From NCBI RefSeq assembly GCF_003269035.1, contig NZ_QLTK01000021.1, positions 62,001-126,000 of the forward strand: DNA of 64,000 nucleotides, read 5' to 3'. How positions within the stretch are numbered: position 1 is the first letter of the stretch; each line of letters starts with the position of its first letter. The notes beneath the pieces are model-generated. The model was not told the DNA's origin. It worked only from the letters and a program-made list of their open reading frames with translations, and made no database searches. The position numbers and the translations under genes were made by a program. The stretch is from Paraburkholderia bryophila. GTDB lineage: Bacteria; Pseudomonadota; Gammaproteobacteria; Burkholderiales; Burkholderiaceae. Positions 27,683 to 37,042 of the stretch are shown one piece after another.

Positions 27683-27973
27683 TCTTGTGTCGCGCAGTAG
27701 AGTCCGTGGAAACGGGAGCCATGATGGTACCGTGTTGCCGCCCCAATGCCTAGCAATCAGAAACGCGCGGGCGTAGCGTGCCGCAGCCTTTGCTTATGCC
27801 GTTTGCGTCGGCTCAAAAACGCCGTGACGGCGGCTTGCCGCACCGGCGCGGGCGCTCGCACACGACCACGCGCGCAGGCATGCGAAAAAACGCCCTCGCG
27901 ACGGTTTAGGCCGCATAATTGAGCCAATAGCGCGCGGTCCGCGCCCAAATTTAGCTCCTTTTTGCAAATTTTC

Positions 27974-28834
27974 ATGCCCAGCGACACGCCCCCGATCGTC
28001 CTCACCTTCGGCCTCTCCGATCCCACCGGCGGCTCCGGCCTGCAGGCTGACCTGATGACCCTTGCCAGCATGGGCTGCCATGGCGTCTCCGTGCTCACGG
28101 GCTACACCGTGCGCGACTCGGCCAGTTGCGACGAGGTGACCGGCCTCGACCCCGAAGTCGTCGCGACTCAAGCGCGCATGCTGCTCGAAGACATGCCGAT
28201 CGCCGCCTTCAAGGTTGGTGCCTGCACACGCGCGGAAGTGGTGAGCGCGATTGCCGAAGTGGTCGCCGACTACGACGACATTCCGCTGATCCTCGCCCCC
28301 GACTTCACGCTCGACGACGAACACGTCCTCGCCGCGGACGAACTGCGCGAAGCGATCGCCGACCTGCTCGCGCCGCAAACCACGCTGCTGGTGGCGGATG
28401 CAACCACGCTGCTCGCCCTGGCCCAGCCCGACGGCGACGCCGAAGCGCCAACGTTGGACGCGGCGATCTCGCACCTGCTGTCGCAGGGCTGCGAATACAT
28501 TCTGTCGACGGAAACGGGCACGCATCGGCTCGTGAATACGCTGTTCAGCGAAGACGGCCAGTTGCGTCAGGACATGTGGGATCGCGGCAGCCATCGGATC
28601 ATGGGGTTGACGGACACGCTGGGCTCGGCGATCGCCGCATTGCTCGCTAACGGCCAGGAACCGGCCGAGGCGGTGCGCGAGGCGCAGGAGTATCTGTATC
28701 AGGCCGTTCGCAATGCGTTCAGGCCCGGGATGGGCGCGTATCTGCCGGACCGGTTCTTCTGGGCGCGCAGCAGCGACGACGAAACGCCACCGACTACCGG
28801 CAAAGGTGCAGCGCCGGGTGAAGCGCGGCATTGA
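27974..28834 (+). CDS. thiD: Hydroxymethylpyrimidine/phosphomethylpyrimidine kinase
   Basis: 286 residues from ATG 27974. It phosphorylates HMP and HMP-P in thiamine synthesis. Features: FGLSDPTGGSGLQADLMT near the N terminus, VSVLTGYTVRDS, and the anion-hole region GLTDTLGSAIAALLA near the C terminus. The usual T-GT-GC-T element appears in altered form (MGLTDTLGSAIA), so some divergence from E. coli ThiD exists. A terminator follows at 28912. Confidence 0.85.
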   Translation: MPSDTPPIVLTFGLSDPTGGSGLQADLMTLASMGCHGVSVLTGYTVRDSASCDEVTGLDPEVVATQARMLLEDMPIAAFKVGACTRAEVVSAIAEVVADYDDIPLILAPDFTLDDEHVLAADELREAIADLLAPQTTLLVADATTLLALAQPDGDAEAPTLDAAISHLLSQGCEYILSTETGTHRLVNTLFSEDGQLRQDMWDRGSHRIMGLTDTLGSAIAALLANGQEPAEAVREAQEYLYQAVRNAFRPGMGAYLPDRFFWARSSDDETPPTTGKGAAPGEARH

Positions 28835-28911
28835 ACCCGGCGCCAGGCGCTGAGGCTTCTCGTTGTTGAGATGGACTAGCGCCGCGATAGCGCACTCCTG
28901 AATGACCCGAT

Positions 28912-28939
28912 GCCCGCATTCGTGCGGGCTTTTCTTTTT
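28912..28939 (+). terminator. Rho-independent terminator after thiD
   Basis: Seven-base stem GCCCGCA (28912-28918) and TGCGGGC (28923-28929) with a TTCG loop, followed by TTTTCTTTTT. Well placed about 80 bases after the thiD stop. Confidence 0.8.
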
Positions 28940-28975
28940 CCGCGCCAATCGGGCCTGCCCTCATCCCTCGCCCCC

Positions 28976-29013
28976 AAAAGCAAAAACCCGCATTTCCGCG
29001 GGTTTTTGCTTTT
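28976..29013. terminator. Bidirectional terminator between thiD and groEL
   Basis: Perfect 16-base inverted repeat, AAAAGCAAAAACCCGC at 28976-28991 and its complement at 28998-29013, around a six-base loop. The A/T-rich outer arms give a U tract in both directions. It should end the groES-groEL transcript and back up the thiD terminator. Confidence 0.88.
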
Positions 29014-29081
29014 GGGAAGCACGCCTCACAGCGTGCCTCCCCATGTGTTTCAACCGAGCCTCTGACGAGGCCCAATCGAAA

Positions 29082-30722
29082 TTACATGTCCATGCCCATA
29101 CCGCCCATGCCGCCGGGCATACCGCCGGCCATCGGAGCATCTTCCTTCGGCAGTTCGCAAACAGCCGCGTCGGTCGTCAGCAGGAGACCCGCCACCGATG
29201 CTGCGTTTTGCAGAGCCGTGCGCGTGACCTTCGTCGGGTCCACGACACCGGCGTCAACCAGGTCGACGTACTCGCCGGTTGCTGCGTTGTAGCCGTAGTT
29301 GCCCGTACCGGCTGCAACCGCTGCCACCACGACGCTGGCTTCTTCGCCACCGTTCGTGACGATCTGACGCAGCGGTTCTTCCATGGCGCGCAGGACGATC
29401 TTGATACCTGCGTCCTGATCGGCGTTCGCGCCCTTCAGGCCGGCGATAGCCGTGCGAGCGCGGATCAGCGCGACGCCGCCACCCGCCACGATGCCTTCTT
29501 CCACAGCTGCGCGCGTTGCGTGCAGTGCGTCTTCGACACGTGCCTTCTTTTCCTTCATTTCGACTTCGGTCGCAGCGCCGACCTTGATCACTGCAACACC
29601 GCCTGCCAGCTTGGCAACGCGCTCTTGCAGCTTTTCACGGTCGTAGTCCGACGTTGCTTCTTCGATTTGCGTGCGAACCTGCTTCACACGTGCTTCGATG
29701 TTTGCAGCTTCGCCAGCGCCGTCGATGATCGTGGTGTTTTCCTTGCCCACTTCGATACGCTTCGCTTGACCCAGTTCGGCCAGCGTTGCCTTTTCGAGCG
29801 TCAGGCCGGTTTCTTCAGCGATGACTTGACCGCCGGTCAGGATCGCGATGTCTTCCAGCATGGCCTTACGGCGATCGCCGAAGCCCGGAGCCTTGACAGC
29901 AACCGTCTTCAGAATGCCGCGGATGTTGTTCACCACCAGCGTTGCCAGCGCTTCGCCTTCGACGTCTTCTGCGATGATCAGCAGCGGACGGCCAGCCTTG
30001 GCGACCTGTTCCAGGACCGGGAGGAGGTCACGAATGTTCGAGACCTTCTTGTCGTGCAGCAGCACGAACGGGTTTTCCAGAACCGCGACTTGCTTGTCCG
30101 GGTTGTTGATGAAGTACGGCGAGAGGTAGCCGCGGTCGAATTGCATACCTTCGACGACGTCCAGCTCGTCTTGCAGCGACTTGCCGTCTTCGACCGTGAT
30201 CACGCCTTCCTTGCCGACCTTGTCCATCGCTTCAGCGATACGATCGCCGATCGACGAGTCGCTGTTGGCCGAGATCGAGCCGACTTGCGCGATTTCCTTG
30301 TTCGTCGTGCACGGCTTGCTGATCTTGCGCAGTTCTTCGATTGCAGCTGCAACAGCCTTGTCGATACCGCGCTTCAGGTCCATCGGGTTCATGCCCGATG
30401 CAACGTACTTCATGCCTTCGCGGACGATCGACTGAGCCAGAACCGTTGCGGTCGTGGTGCCGTCACCTGCGTTGTCGCTGGTCTTGGAAGCGACTTCCTT
30501 GACCATTTGCGCGCCCATGTTCTGGAGCTTGTCTTTCAGTTCGATCTCTTTCGCGACCGAGACACCATCTTTGGTGACCGTCGGGCCGCCGAAGCTGCGT
30601 TCCAGGACCACATTGCGGCCCTTCGGACCCAGCGTGACCTTCACAGCGTTCGCGAGGATATTCACGCCTTCAACCATCTTGGCACGGGCGGAATCACCGA
30701 ATACGACGTCTTTAGCTGCCAT
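29082..30722 (-). CDS. groL: Chaperonin GroEL (60 kDa)
   Basis: 546 residues, standard length. ATP-driven tetradecameric folding chaperone in the cytoplasm. Features: AAKDVVFGDSARAKMVEGVN at the N terminus, GPKGRNVVLERSFG and DGTTTATVLAQ in the ATP site, and the Gly/Met-rich tail ending GGMGMDM. It lies 54 bases downstream of groES and ends before a strong terminator. Confidence 0.99.
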   Translation of the reverse strand: MAAKDVVFGDSARAKMVEGVNILANAVKVTLGPKGRNVVLERSFGGPTVTKDGVSVAKEIELKDKLQNMGAQMVKEVASKTSDNAGDGTTTATVLAQSIVREGMKYVASGMNPMDLKRGIDKAVAAAIEELRKISKPCTTNKEIAQVGSISANSDSSIGDRIAEAMDKVGKEGVITVEDGKSLQDELDVVEGMQFDRGYLSPYFINNPDKQVAVLENPFVLLHDKKVSNIRDLLPVLEQVAKAGRPLLIIAEDVEGEALATLVVNNIRGILKTVAVKAPGFGDRRKAMLEDIAILTGGQVIAEETGLTLEKATLAELGQAKRIEVGKENTTIIDGAGEAANIEARVKQVRTQIEEATSDYDREKLQERVAKLAGGVAVIKVGAATEVEMKEKKARVEDALHATRAAVEEGIVAGGGVALIRARTAIAGLKGANADQDAGIKIVLRAMEEPLRQIVTNGGEEASVVVAAVAAGTGNYGYNAATGEYVDLVDAGVVDPTKVTRTALQNAASVAGLLLTTDAAVCELPKEDAPMAGGMPGGMGGMGMDM

Positions 30723-30776
30723 CTTCTAACTCCTTGAATTCTTTGGGATATGACCGGGAAAAGTAGCGACCAGCGC

Positions 30777-31067
30777 TTACTTCTGCACCACGGCCATGAT
30801 GTCTTCTTCGCGCATCACGAGCAGTTCGCTGCCGTCGACCTTGACGGTCTGGCCTGCGTACTTGCCGAACAGGACGCGGTCGCCGACCTTCACGTCGAGC
30901 GCGATTTGTGCGCCCTTGTCGTCACGCTTGCCCGGGCCGACTGCCAGAATTTCGCCTTGATCCGGCTTTTCTGCTGCGGCTTCGGGGATCACGATGCCCG
31001 ACGCGGTCTTGGTTTCTTGATCCAGACGTTTGACGATCACGCGATCATGCAAAGGACGAAGGTTCAT
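30777..31067 (-). CDS. groS: Co-chaperonin GroES (10 kDa)
   Basis: 96 residues from ATG 31067. Forms the heptameric lid of GroEL. It starts NLRPLHDRVIVKRLDQE, contains the mobile-loop region ETKTASGIVIPEAA and ends REEDIMAVVQK. It follows a CIRCE operator and a sigma-70 promoter; the frame is open further upstream but that part overlaps the operator side and is not translated. Confidence 0.98.
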   Translation of the reverse strand: MNLRPLHDRVIVKRLDQETKTASGIVIPEAAAEKPDQGEILAVGPGKRDDKGAQIALDVKVGDRVLFGKYAGQTVKVDGSELLVMREEDIMAVVQK

Positions 31068-31139
31068 ACATACTCCTCTCTTGATTGAGACTGAAGAACG
31101 CTGAGAAAACCCGGCTGGCGGAGCCAACCGGCGATGTTG

Positions 31140-31166
31140 TTAGCACTCTCGTGCAGCGAGTGCTAA
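31140..31166 (-). promoter_or_regulatory. CIRCE operator (HrcA binding site) of groES-groEL
   Basis: Exact consensus TTAGCACTC, nine bases, GAGTGCTAA at 31140-31166. HrcA binds this inverted repeat and represses heat-shock chaperonin genes. It begins at the last base of the -10 element, so the repressor would sit on the transcription start. Confidence 0.97.
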
Positions 31167-31194
31167 TTATATGGACGGGTGGTGACAAATTCAA
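31166..31194 (-). promoter_or_regulatory. Sigma-70 promoter of groES-groEL
   Basis: On the minus strand TTGAAT (31194-31189), a 17-base spacer and a perfect TATAAT (31171-31166). Spacing is ideal, and the CIRCE repeat starts at the end of the -10 element. This favours HrcA-repressed vegetative transcription. Confidence 0.85.
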
Positions 31195-31294
31195 GAAGGG
31201 ATGGGGGGCGGGCGACGAGATTCCCCCGAGTTTCGACTTTGCGCCGCAGCAAAACGCTAAAGAAACGAAAAAATATCGTTTAAAAACAAGGCCA

Positions 31295-32569
31295 CTAGCC
31301 CCGCTTCAGCGCCAGCTCGCAAGGAATCTGAAATATCTCCGCAGCAATCGACCCGGCCCGCGCGACGGCATCGGCCGGTACGAACACGTAAAACCGCCAC
31401 AGATCCGCATAACGATCCTGCAACGCGCCGATCTCCGCGAACGCCGCGCTGCCGGCGTCGTTCAACAACGCGAGCCCGCGGCTCGTCTCCACCGGCACGG
31501 CCGCTTCCTTCATGGCCGAGAGCGCGGGGCAGTATAAGACCACCTCCGCGAACGGCAGGCCTAACTTCTCCGCCAACTCCTTTTCCACGGCCGCGCGTCG
31601 AGCACGCGACACATGGTAGCGGCTCACCCACTCCTTGCGCAGTTCCAGCGGCACGCTGTGCCCGGACACCACGTAGCCGCGTTTGAGCAGGTCGCGATTC
31701 AACGTACGCCGGGCGAGCGCGGCAGCGTCCGCGACGCCGCAACGCGCGAGACGATCCAGCAGTGTCCAGTCGTTGAGTTCGAGCAGATCGCCTTCAGCCA
31801 GCACGCCGTGATCGAGCGCGATCTCCACCGACTTCGAAATCATCGCGCCCGCGACCACCTTGGTGTGGTGATAGTAAACACGCTCGGTGAGGTAATACCG
31901 CAACCGCAGCACGCCGATGATTTCGGAGCGCGCGTCCGGCCGATCCATGCCATGCCTGGCGAGCCGGATCACCAGCCGGTCGGCGTGCTCGGCAAAGCAG
32001 CGGAAGATCCGGTCGTCGTAATTCTGCGAAAGTCCGGCGAAGAAACTATCGCGCCGCAGATAGTCGAGCAGATCGGCGTCGATGCTGCCCGACACGATGT
32101 CCTGCGCCCAGCGCGGCACGCTTTCCGGCGACGACAAACCCAGCAGTCCGCCCACCACGTCGCGCATGCCTAGCCGACCCAGCGCGGCGCCCAGTTCGCC
32201 GGCAAACATATCCGTGAGACGCGACCCTTTGTCATGCCGCGCGAACAGCCGGCGCTCGTCTTCCAGCGTGTGGCCGAATGGCACGTGCGTGACATCGTGA
32301 AGCAAGGCGGCCACGCCGATCGCGTCTTCAAGTTCAACGGGCACGGACAGGCCCGAGCGCCGCAAGCTCGCGACGATCCGATGCGCCACCGCGCACACGC
32401 CGATCGAGTGATCGAAGCGCGTATGCAGCGCGCCCGGATAGACGAGATGCGCGGTGCCCAGTTGTTTGATTCCGCGCAGTCGCTGCATGACCGGCAGATC
32501 GACAACCGCACTCTCGAGACGACTCAGCTCGATATCGCCATGGATAGGATCGCGCAGCAGCATAGGCAT
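31295..32569 (-). CDS. HD-domain phosphohydrolase (dGTPase/YdhJ-like)
   Basis: 424 residues. The HD superfamily metal site is complete: HTRFDHS (H49, H54), LLHDVTHVPFGH (H91-D92, H95, H100), and IDADLLDYLRRD near 170 with a further Asp. RDPIHGDIELS and MQRLRGIKQLG at the N terminus are typical of deoxynucleotide triphosphohydrolase-like HD proteins and of SAMHD1-related proteins. The probable activity is nucleotide or dNTP hydrolysis; the substrate is not determinable. Stand-alone gene, downstream of nothing obvious and upstream of the groES promoter. Confidence 0.85.
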   Translation of the reverse strand: MPMLLRDPIHGDIELSRLESAVVDLPVMQRLRGIKQLGTAHLVYPGALHTRFDHSIGVCAVAHRIVASLRRSGLSVPVELEDAIGVAALLHDVTHVPFGHTLEDERRLFARHDKGSRLTDMFAGELGAALGRLGMRDVVGGLLGLSSPESVPRWAQDIVSGSIDADLLDYLRRDSFFAGLSQNYDDRIFRCFAEHADRLVIRLARHGMDRPDARSEIIGVLRLRYYLTERVYYHHTKVVAGAMISKSVEIALDHGVLAEGDLLELNDWTLLDRLARCGVADAAALARRTLNRDLLKRGYVVSGHSVPLELRKEWVSRYHVSRARRAAVEKELAEKLGLPFAEVVLYCPALSAMKEAAVPVETSRGLALLNDAGSAAFAEIGALQDRYADLWRFYVFVPADAVARAGSIAAEIFQIPCELALKRG

Positions 32570-32811
32570 CCGGTTTCCGACTAGTTAAATGACGAAGCCG
32601 GATCGACATCCGGCAGAGTGGGAAAAGAAGTCGACGCCTGCATCGCCTCCATGACTTCGCAGGAGCATAGCGCGCAGCTTCGTAAGCCGCACGCATCCGC
32701 TTCACGCCGCCCTTGCCCGAGGCGTCCCGGCGGCATTAGCAAATAACGAATGTGGCTTTGTGCAGGGGCGTTGTCTGGCGTTACGATGCGCCCTTTGCAG
32801 ATTCTTCCCGC

Positions 32812-34290
32812 ATGTCAACCACCTTTGCGCCCTCCCCGGCCGTTGCATCGACGAGCGGCGCCGCAAGGCCCGTGATCCGATCGGCGGCTGACGTTTCCCA
32901 CCTCGTCAATCAAGGGGCGGCCGCCGGCAGCGACGCCCGCATCGTCGTGGCGATCGCCCTCGGCGGTGTGTTTCTCGACGCTTACGATCTCGGTGCGCTC
33001 GCCTTCGGCCTCAAGGACGTCTCGCGTGAATTTTCGCTGACCCCGACCGGCACCGGACTGGTCGCGTCGGCGATTACGTTCGGCGCGATTTTCGGCGCGT
33101 TCTTCGGCGGATTTCTCACCGACAAGATCGGCCGCTATCGCGTCTTCATGGCCGACATGTTTTTCTTCGTGGTGGCCGCGCTTGCGTGCGCCTTTGCGCC
33201 CAACGCGTGGGTGCTGGGCGGGGCGCGCTTCGTGATGGGACTCGGCGTGGGTATCGATCTGCCGGTCGCGATGGCGTTTCTGGCGGAGTTCTCACGGCTA
33301 TCGGGACGCGGCAACAAGGCTGCGCGAATCGCCACCTGGTGTCCTGTCTGGTACGCCGCGATCAGCATCTCCTATTTGCTCGTACTCGCGTTTTATTCGA
33401 CGCTGCCGGCCAGCCATTCGGATTTGCTGTGGCGTCTGATTCTGGGGTTCGGCGCGGTGCCGGCCATCCTCATCATTGCCGTGCGTAGCCGGTATATCAG
33501 CGAATCGCCGGTGTGGGCCGCCAACCAGGGTGACCTGGAGAGCGCGGCGCGCATTCTGAAACGCTCCTACGGCATCGACGCGGAAGTCGCGGCGGATGCC
33601 AAGGCGACCATCCAGGGCGCGCCGGTTCGCGCCGGTTCATGGCGCAACTACGCGGCGCTGCTGCGCGGCGTGTATCTGCGGCGAACGGTGCTGGCTACGG
33701 TGATCGGCATCGCGTCGGCATTCGCGTACAACGCCGTGGCGTTCGGCTTGCCGGTCATCATTTCGAGCTTCCTCAAGCAGTCGATGCTGACCACGATCCT
33801 CGCTTCGCTCGCGTTGAATCTCGGCTTCGCTCTCGTCGGCGGCGTGATCGCGGTACGCATCGTGCCGAGAATCGGCGCGTGGAAACTCACGGTGCTCGGC
33901 TACGCACTCCAGTTAATCGCGTTGCTGGGACTCGCGATCGTGGGGCGCCCAACGTCGACGCCCGAGGTCGTGGCGGCCGTTGCGTTGCTCGCCGTCTTCC
34001 TGTTCGGCCAGGGCATCGGCCCCGGCTCGCACAGCATGACCTTCGCGTCGTTGAGCTACCCGACTTCGCTGCGGGGCGTCGGCGTAGGTTTCAACCAGAC
34101 GCTGATGCGCGCGAGTTCGGCCGCGTCGCTGTTCCTGTTTCCGGTGCTGGCGGCCGCGCTGAGCACGCGGGTTTTCTGGATCATCGCCTTCGCGCCGCTG
34201 TGCGGTTTGCTGGCCTTGCTCGCGATCCGCTGGGAGCCGTCCGGCTACGACGTCGATGCGGAGGATTTCCAGCCCGGCGCAAAAGCGTAG
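32812..34290 (+). CDS. Major facilitator superfamily transporter (sugar/aromatic acid porter type)
   Basis: 492 residues from ATG 32812, with about 12 membrane helices in two halves separated by a loop near residue 240. The inter-helix motif is GGFLTDKIGRYRV near 100, and SRYISESPVWAANQG lies at the end of helix 6, as in the SP and AAHS families. DAYDLGALAFGL in helix 1 with an acidic residue recalls proton-coupled porters of the metabolite:H+ type. The substrate is unknown; sugar, aromatic acid or niacin-like compounds are all possible. Confidence 0.85.
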   Translation: MSTTFAPSPAVASTSGAARPVIRSAADVSHLVNQGAAAGSDARIVVAIALGGVFLDAYDLGALAFGLKDVSREFSLTPTGTGLVASAITFGAIFGAFFGGFLTDKIGRYRVFMADMFFFVVAALACAFAPNAWVLGGARFVMGLGVGIDLPVAMAFLAEFSRLSGRGNKAARIATWCPVWYAAISISYLLVLAFYSTLPASHSDLLWRLILGFGAVPAILIIAVRSRYISESPVWAANQGDLESAARILKRSYGIDAEVAADAKATIQGAPVRAGSWRNYAALLRGVYLRRTVLATVIGIASAFAYNAVAFGLPVIISSFLKQSMLTTILASLALNLGFALVGGVIAVRIVPRIGAWKLTVLGYALQLIALLGLAIVGRPTSTPEVVAAVALLAVFLFGQGIGPGSHSMTFASLSYPTSLRGVGVGFNQTLMRASSAASLFLFPVLAAALSTRVFWIIAFAPLCGLLALLAIRWEPSGYDVDAEDFQPGAKA

Positions 34291-34314
34291 GCGATCCGTC
34301 GTCCCACGCTTGCG

Positions 34315-34334
34315 ACCGGCCCCCAAGGGCCGGT
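34315..34334. terminator. Hairpin between convergent MFS and msrA genes
   Basis: Perfect 8-base stem ACCGGCCC / GGGCCGGT with a CCAA loop, 24 bases after the MFS stop. Only a weak T-rich stretch (TTGCATTTCT) follows on the plus strand, so termination efficiency is uncertain. Confidence 0.55.
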
Positions 34335-34353
34335 TTGCATTTCTACAGCCGCC

Positions 34354-35106
34354 TTACGCGCCAACCTTCAACAACACCGGATCGTTGCGATACAGATCCG
34401 GGAACATCTTCTTCAATGCCGCGACTTTCGGCATATCGTTGATCGCGATATACGGGTAATCCGGGTGCAGCGCGAGGAAATTCTGGTGATAGTTCTCGGC
34501 CGGATAGAAACCCTTGAAGTCCTCCACCCGCGTCACGACCGGGCCTGAAAACACGTGCGCTTTCTCGAGCTGCGCGATGTAGGCCTGCGCGACGCCGCGT
34601 TGCTGCGCGTCGGCGGGGAAAATCGCCGAGCGATACTGCGTGCCGTGATCGGGGCCCTGGTAATTCAGCTCGGTCGGATCGTGCGCGACCGAAAAGAAAA
34701 TCTGCAGCAGCCGGCCGTAGCTGATCTGCGTCGGGTCGTAGGTGATCTGCACGGACTCCGCATGCCCGGTGTCGCCCTCGCTGACGGTTTCGTATTGTGC
34801 GGTGCCGGCCGCGCCGCCGGTGTAACCCGACGCCACCTGCTTCACGCCGCGCACGTGTTCGAACACGCCCTGCACGCCCCAGAAGCAACCGCCCGCGAAC
34901 ACCGCGGTTTCGCTATGCGCCGCGCCGGTTTTCTCGTCCTGCACGGGCGCCGGGATTTTGGTCACCGGCTCCGCGGAATGCGCGACGTGCTGCACGGCAA
35001 ACACACTCGCCACCAACGCGGCGCACATCGCCAATCCGCCCAACGGCGAGCGCTTGCGCGACGAGGATGAGGACGACTGCGACTGACTGCCCGATTTCGT
35101 ATGCAT
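34354..35106 (-). CDS. msrA: Secreted peptide methionine sulfoxide reductase A with a single cysteine
   Basis: 250 residues. It reduces methionine-S-sulfoxide in proteins. A Ser/Arg-rich start, then a hydrophobic segment and a likely cleavage site after VAHSA (residues 41-45) make it periplasmic. The catalytic motif is GCFWG at 73-77 with C74; GYTGG, HAESVQITYDP and NYHQNF follow. C74 is the only cysteine of the mature chain, so the resolving cysteines of classical MsrA are absent and reduction must come from a partner. The next gene, dipZ, encodes a suitable membrane reductant. Confidence 0.94.
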   Translation of the reverse strand: MHTKSGSQSQSSSSSSRKRSPLGGLAMCAALVASVFAVQHVAHSAEPVTKIPAPVQDEKTGAAHSETAVFAGGCFWGVQGVFEHVRGVKQVASGYTGGAAGTAQYETVSEGDTGHAESVQITYDPTQISYGRLLQIFFSVAHDPTELNYQGPDHGTQYRSAIFPADAQQRGVAQAYIAQLEKAHVFSGPVVTRVEDFKGFYPAENYHQNFLALHPDYPYIAINDMPKVAALKKMFPDLYRNDPVLLKVGA

Positions 35107-35155
35107 GATATCCAGCCTTCAAGAAATGATGATTGATTGACGCCGCCCGGCCCGC

Positions 35156-37042
35156 TTAGCCGAACGTGAATGCAAAAGCCTGCACGCCCGGATCCAGAAA
35201 CTCGATCGTGAACGTGTGATCCGCGACATCGCCGCTCTGCCGCACGAGTTGATAGAGACGCTGTTCGGTCACGGTGCCGCTGCCGTCGGCGGCCACGTCG
35301 CTGCCGTGCGCCGCGCCCGGCGCCGCGCCGTCCACGCTCACGCGAAAGCGCACCGGCTTGCCGTCCGCACCCGGGCCGAGCACGAGGTGCAGATCGCGTG
35401 CGTGGAAGCGATAGACGATCCGTCCCGATGCGGCCGCGAGCGTGGCGTGTTCGGCGCCGACCTTCCATGCGCCGGCCAGTCCCCATTCGTTGACATCCGG
35501 TGCGCTCGGCGCGGCGTACGTATGCACCTTGTCTTCAGCCGCGCCGCCCGGCGACGCGAAATTCTCCGCGCGCTCATAGCCGATGTACGTCTCCGGCGAC
35601 TGCATATCCGCGTTGTCGGCGGCGGCCTGCACGCCTTGCGCGCTGTTGCCGGGAATCCCGAGCGCGACCTTCGAAACGTTTCCGTGGCCCGCCTCGGTGA
35701 GCAGTTGCTGGATCACCTTTTCCGATTCCGCATAGTCGCCTTCGCCGAAGTGGTGATAGCGGATCTGCCCTTTCGCATCGACGAAATAGTGCGCTGGCCA
35801 GTACTGGTTGTTCAGCGAGCGCCAGATCGCGTAGTTGTTGTCGATCGCGACCGGATAGTCGACGCCGAGGTCATGCACCGCTTTCCTGACGTTGTCGACA
35901 TTGCGTTCGAAGGCGAATTCCGGCGCATGCACGCCGATCACGACCAGCCCCTGATCCTTGTATTTCTGCGCCCACGCCTTGACGTAAGGCAGCGAACGCA
36001 GGCAGTTGATGCACGAGTAGGTCCAGAAGTCGATCAGCACGACCTTGCCGCGCAGATCCTGCACCGTCAGCGGCGGCGAATTCAGCCATTGGACCGCGCC
36101 GTTCAAGGTCGGCAGCACGCCTTCCACGGGCAAAGCGGTCGCGACGGACGGGGCCACCACGGCGCGCATCATCGCGCCGCCGTTGGCGTCGGTCGAAGCG
36201 TTGGAACCGGCGGCGGCGTTGGCCGTCATGGTGGGCGCGTTGCCTTGCGCGTCCGCGTTGGCAACATTGGCGACGTTACTCGCGTTATCGGCCGCGACCG
36301 GCTGACCCGGTTTCGCAGCCGGCGAGAACTTGTCCACCAGCTTCTGTTCAAGCCCGCCGGTCGCCACCGTCGACACCCGCGCCAGCACGCCGGTATCGAG
36401 GCCGAACGCAATCGCCACCACCCCGCCCAGCATCGCCACGCCGATGCCGCGGCGAATCCATTCGCCGGCGCCGAGCGAGCGCTTCATCGCCGTGAACACC
36501 CGGCCGCCGATCAGCAAGGCCACCGCCAGCGACGTCGCCGCGCCGGCCGCATACGCCACCAGCAGCAGCGTGGTACCGACGCTCGCGCCGCGCAAGGCCG
36601 CGCCGGTCAGCACCAGACCGAGAATCGGGCCCGCGCACGGCGCCCACAGCAGGCCGGTCGCAATGCCCAGCAGAAACGACGAACCCGCCCGCACCTGCTG
36701 GCCGTCGGCCTGCGCGAAGTTCGACAGGCGATTGCCCGCGCTGACCAGCGGGCGCATCAGATGATCGGCGAAGCGCGGAAACAGCAGCGTCAGCCCGAAC
36801 ACGCCGAGCAGCACGATCGCGACCCAGCGGCCATACTGGTTGGCTTGCGTGACCCAGCCACCACCCACCGCGGCGAGCGTCGCGACCAGCGCGAAGGTCA
36901 GCGCCATGCCGGCGAGCAAAGGCAGGCCGCTGCGTACGAACGGCTGATCGGCGCGCGCGAACACGAACGGCAGCACCGGCAGAATGCATGGGCTGAGAAT
37001 CGTCAGGGCGCCGCCGAGATAAGCGAGAACGATGAGTAACAT
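35156..37042 (-). CDS. dipZ: CcdA-thioredoxin fusion (DipZ-type thiol reductase)
   Basis: 628 residues. N-terminal CcdA/DsbD-like membrane part of about six helices with a Cys in LSPCILPVLPF (C19) and another in LLWAPCAGP (about 136). A linker rich in Ala/Asn/Pro follows, then a periplasmic thioredoxin/TlpA domain with the redox motif SCINC (about 344-347) in DFWTYSCINCLRSLP, and a C-terminal beta-rich region after about 490. It moves electrons from cytoplasmic thioredoxin to periplasmic targets. It lies 49 bases upstream of msrA on the same strand, so MsrA is its likely client. Confidence 0.92.
   Translation of the reverse strand: MLLIVLAYLGGALTILSPCILPVLPFVFARADQPFVRSGLPLLAGMALTFALVATLAAVGGGWVTQANQYGRWVAIVLLGVFGLTLLFPRFADHLMRPLVSAGNRLSNFAQADGQQVRAGSSFLLGIATGLLWAPCAGPILGLVLTGAALRGASVGTTLLLVAYAAGAATSLAVALLIGGRVFTAMKRSLGAGEWIRRGIGVAMLGGVVAIAFGLDTGVLARVSTVATGGLEQKLVDKFSPAAKPGQPVAADNASNVANVANADAQGNAPTMTANAAAGSNASTDANGGAMMRAVVAPSVATALPVEGVLPTLNGAVQWLNSPPLTVQDLRGKVVLIDFWTYSCINCLRSLPYVKAWAQKYKDQGLVVIGVHAPEFAFERNVDNVRKAVHDLGVDYPVAIDNNYAIWRSLNNQYWPAHYFVDAKGQIRYHHFGEGDYAESEKVIQQLLTEAGHGNVSKVALGIPGNSAQGVQAAADNADMQSPETYIGYERAENFASPGGAAEDKVHTYAAPSAPDVNEWGLAGAWKVGAEHATLAAASGRIVYRFHARDLHLVLGPGADGKPVRFRVSVDGAAPGAAHGSDVAADGSGTVTEQRLYQLVRQSGDVADHTFTIEFLDPGVQAFAFTFG

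Noticed and set aside
28902..30737. 611-codon plus-strand frame opposite groEL
   Set aside because: GroEL is unmistakable on the minus strand; the opposite frame has no start context and a biased, motif-free product.
35216..37039. 607-codon plus-strand frame opposite dipZ
   Set aside because: Arg/His-rich shadow of the dipZ coding strand.
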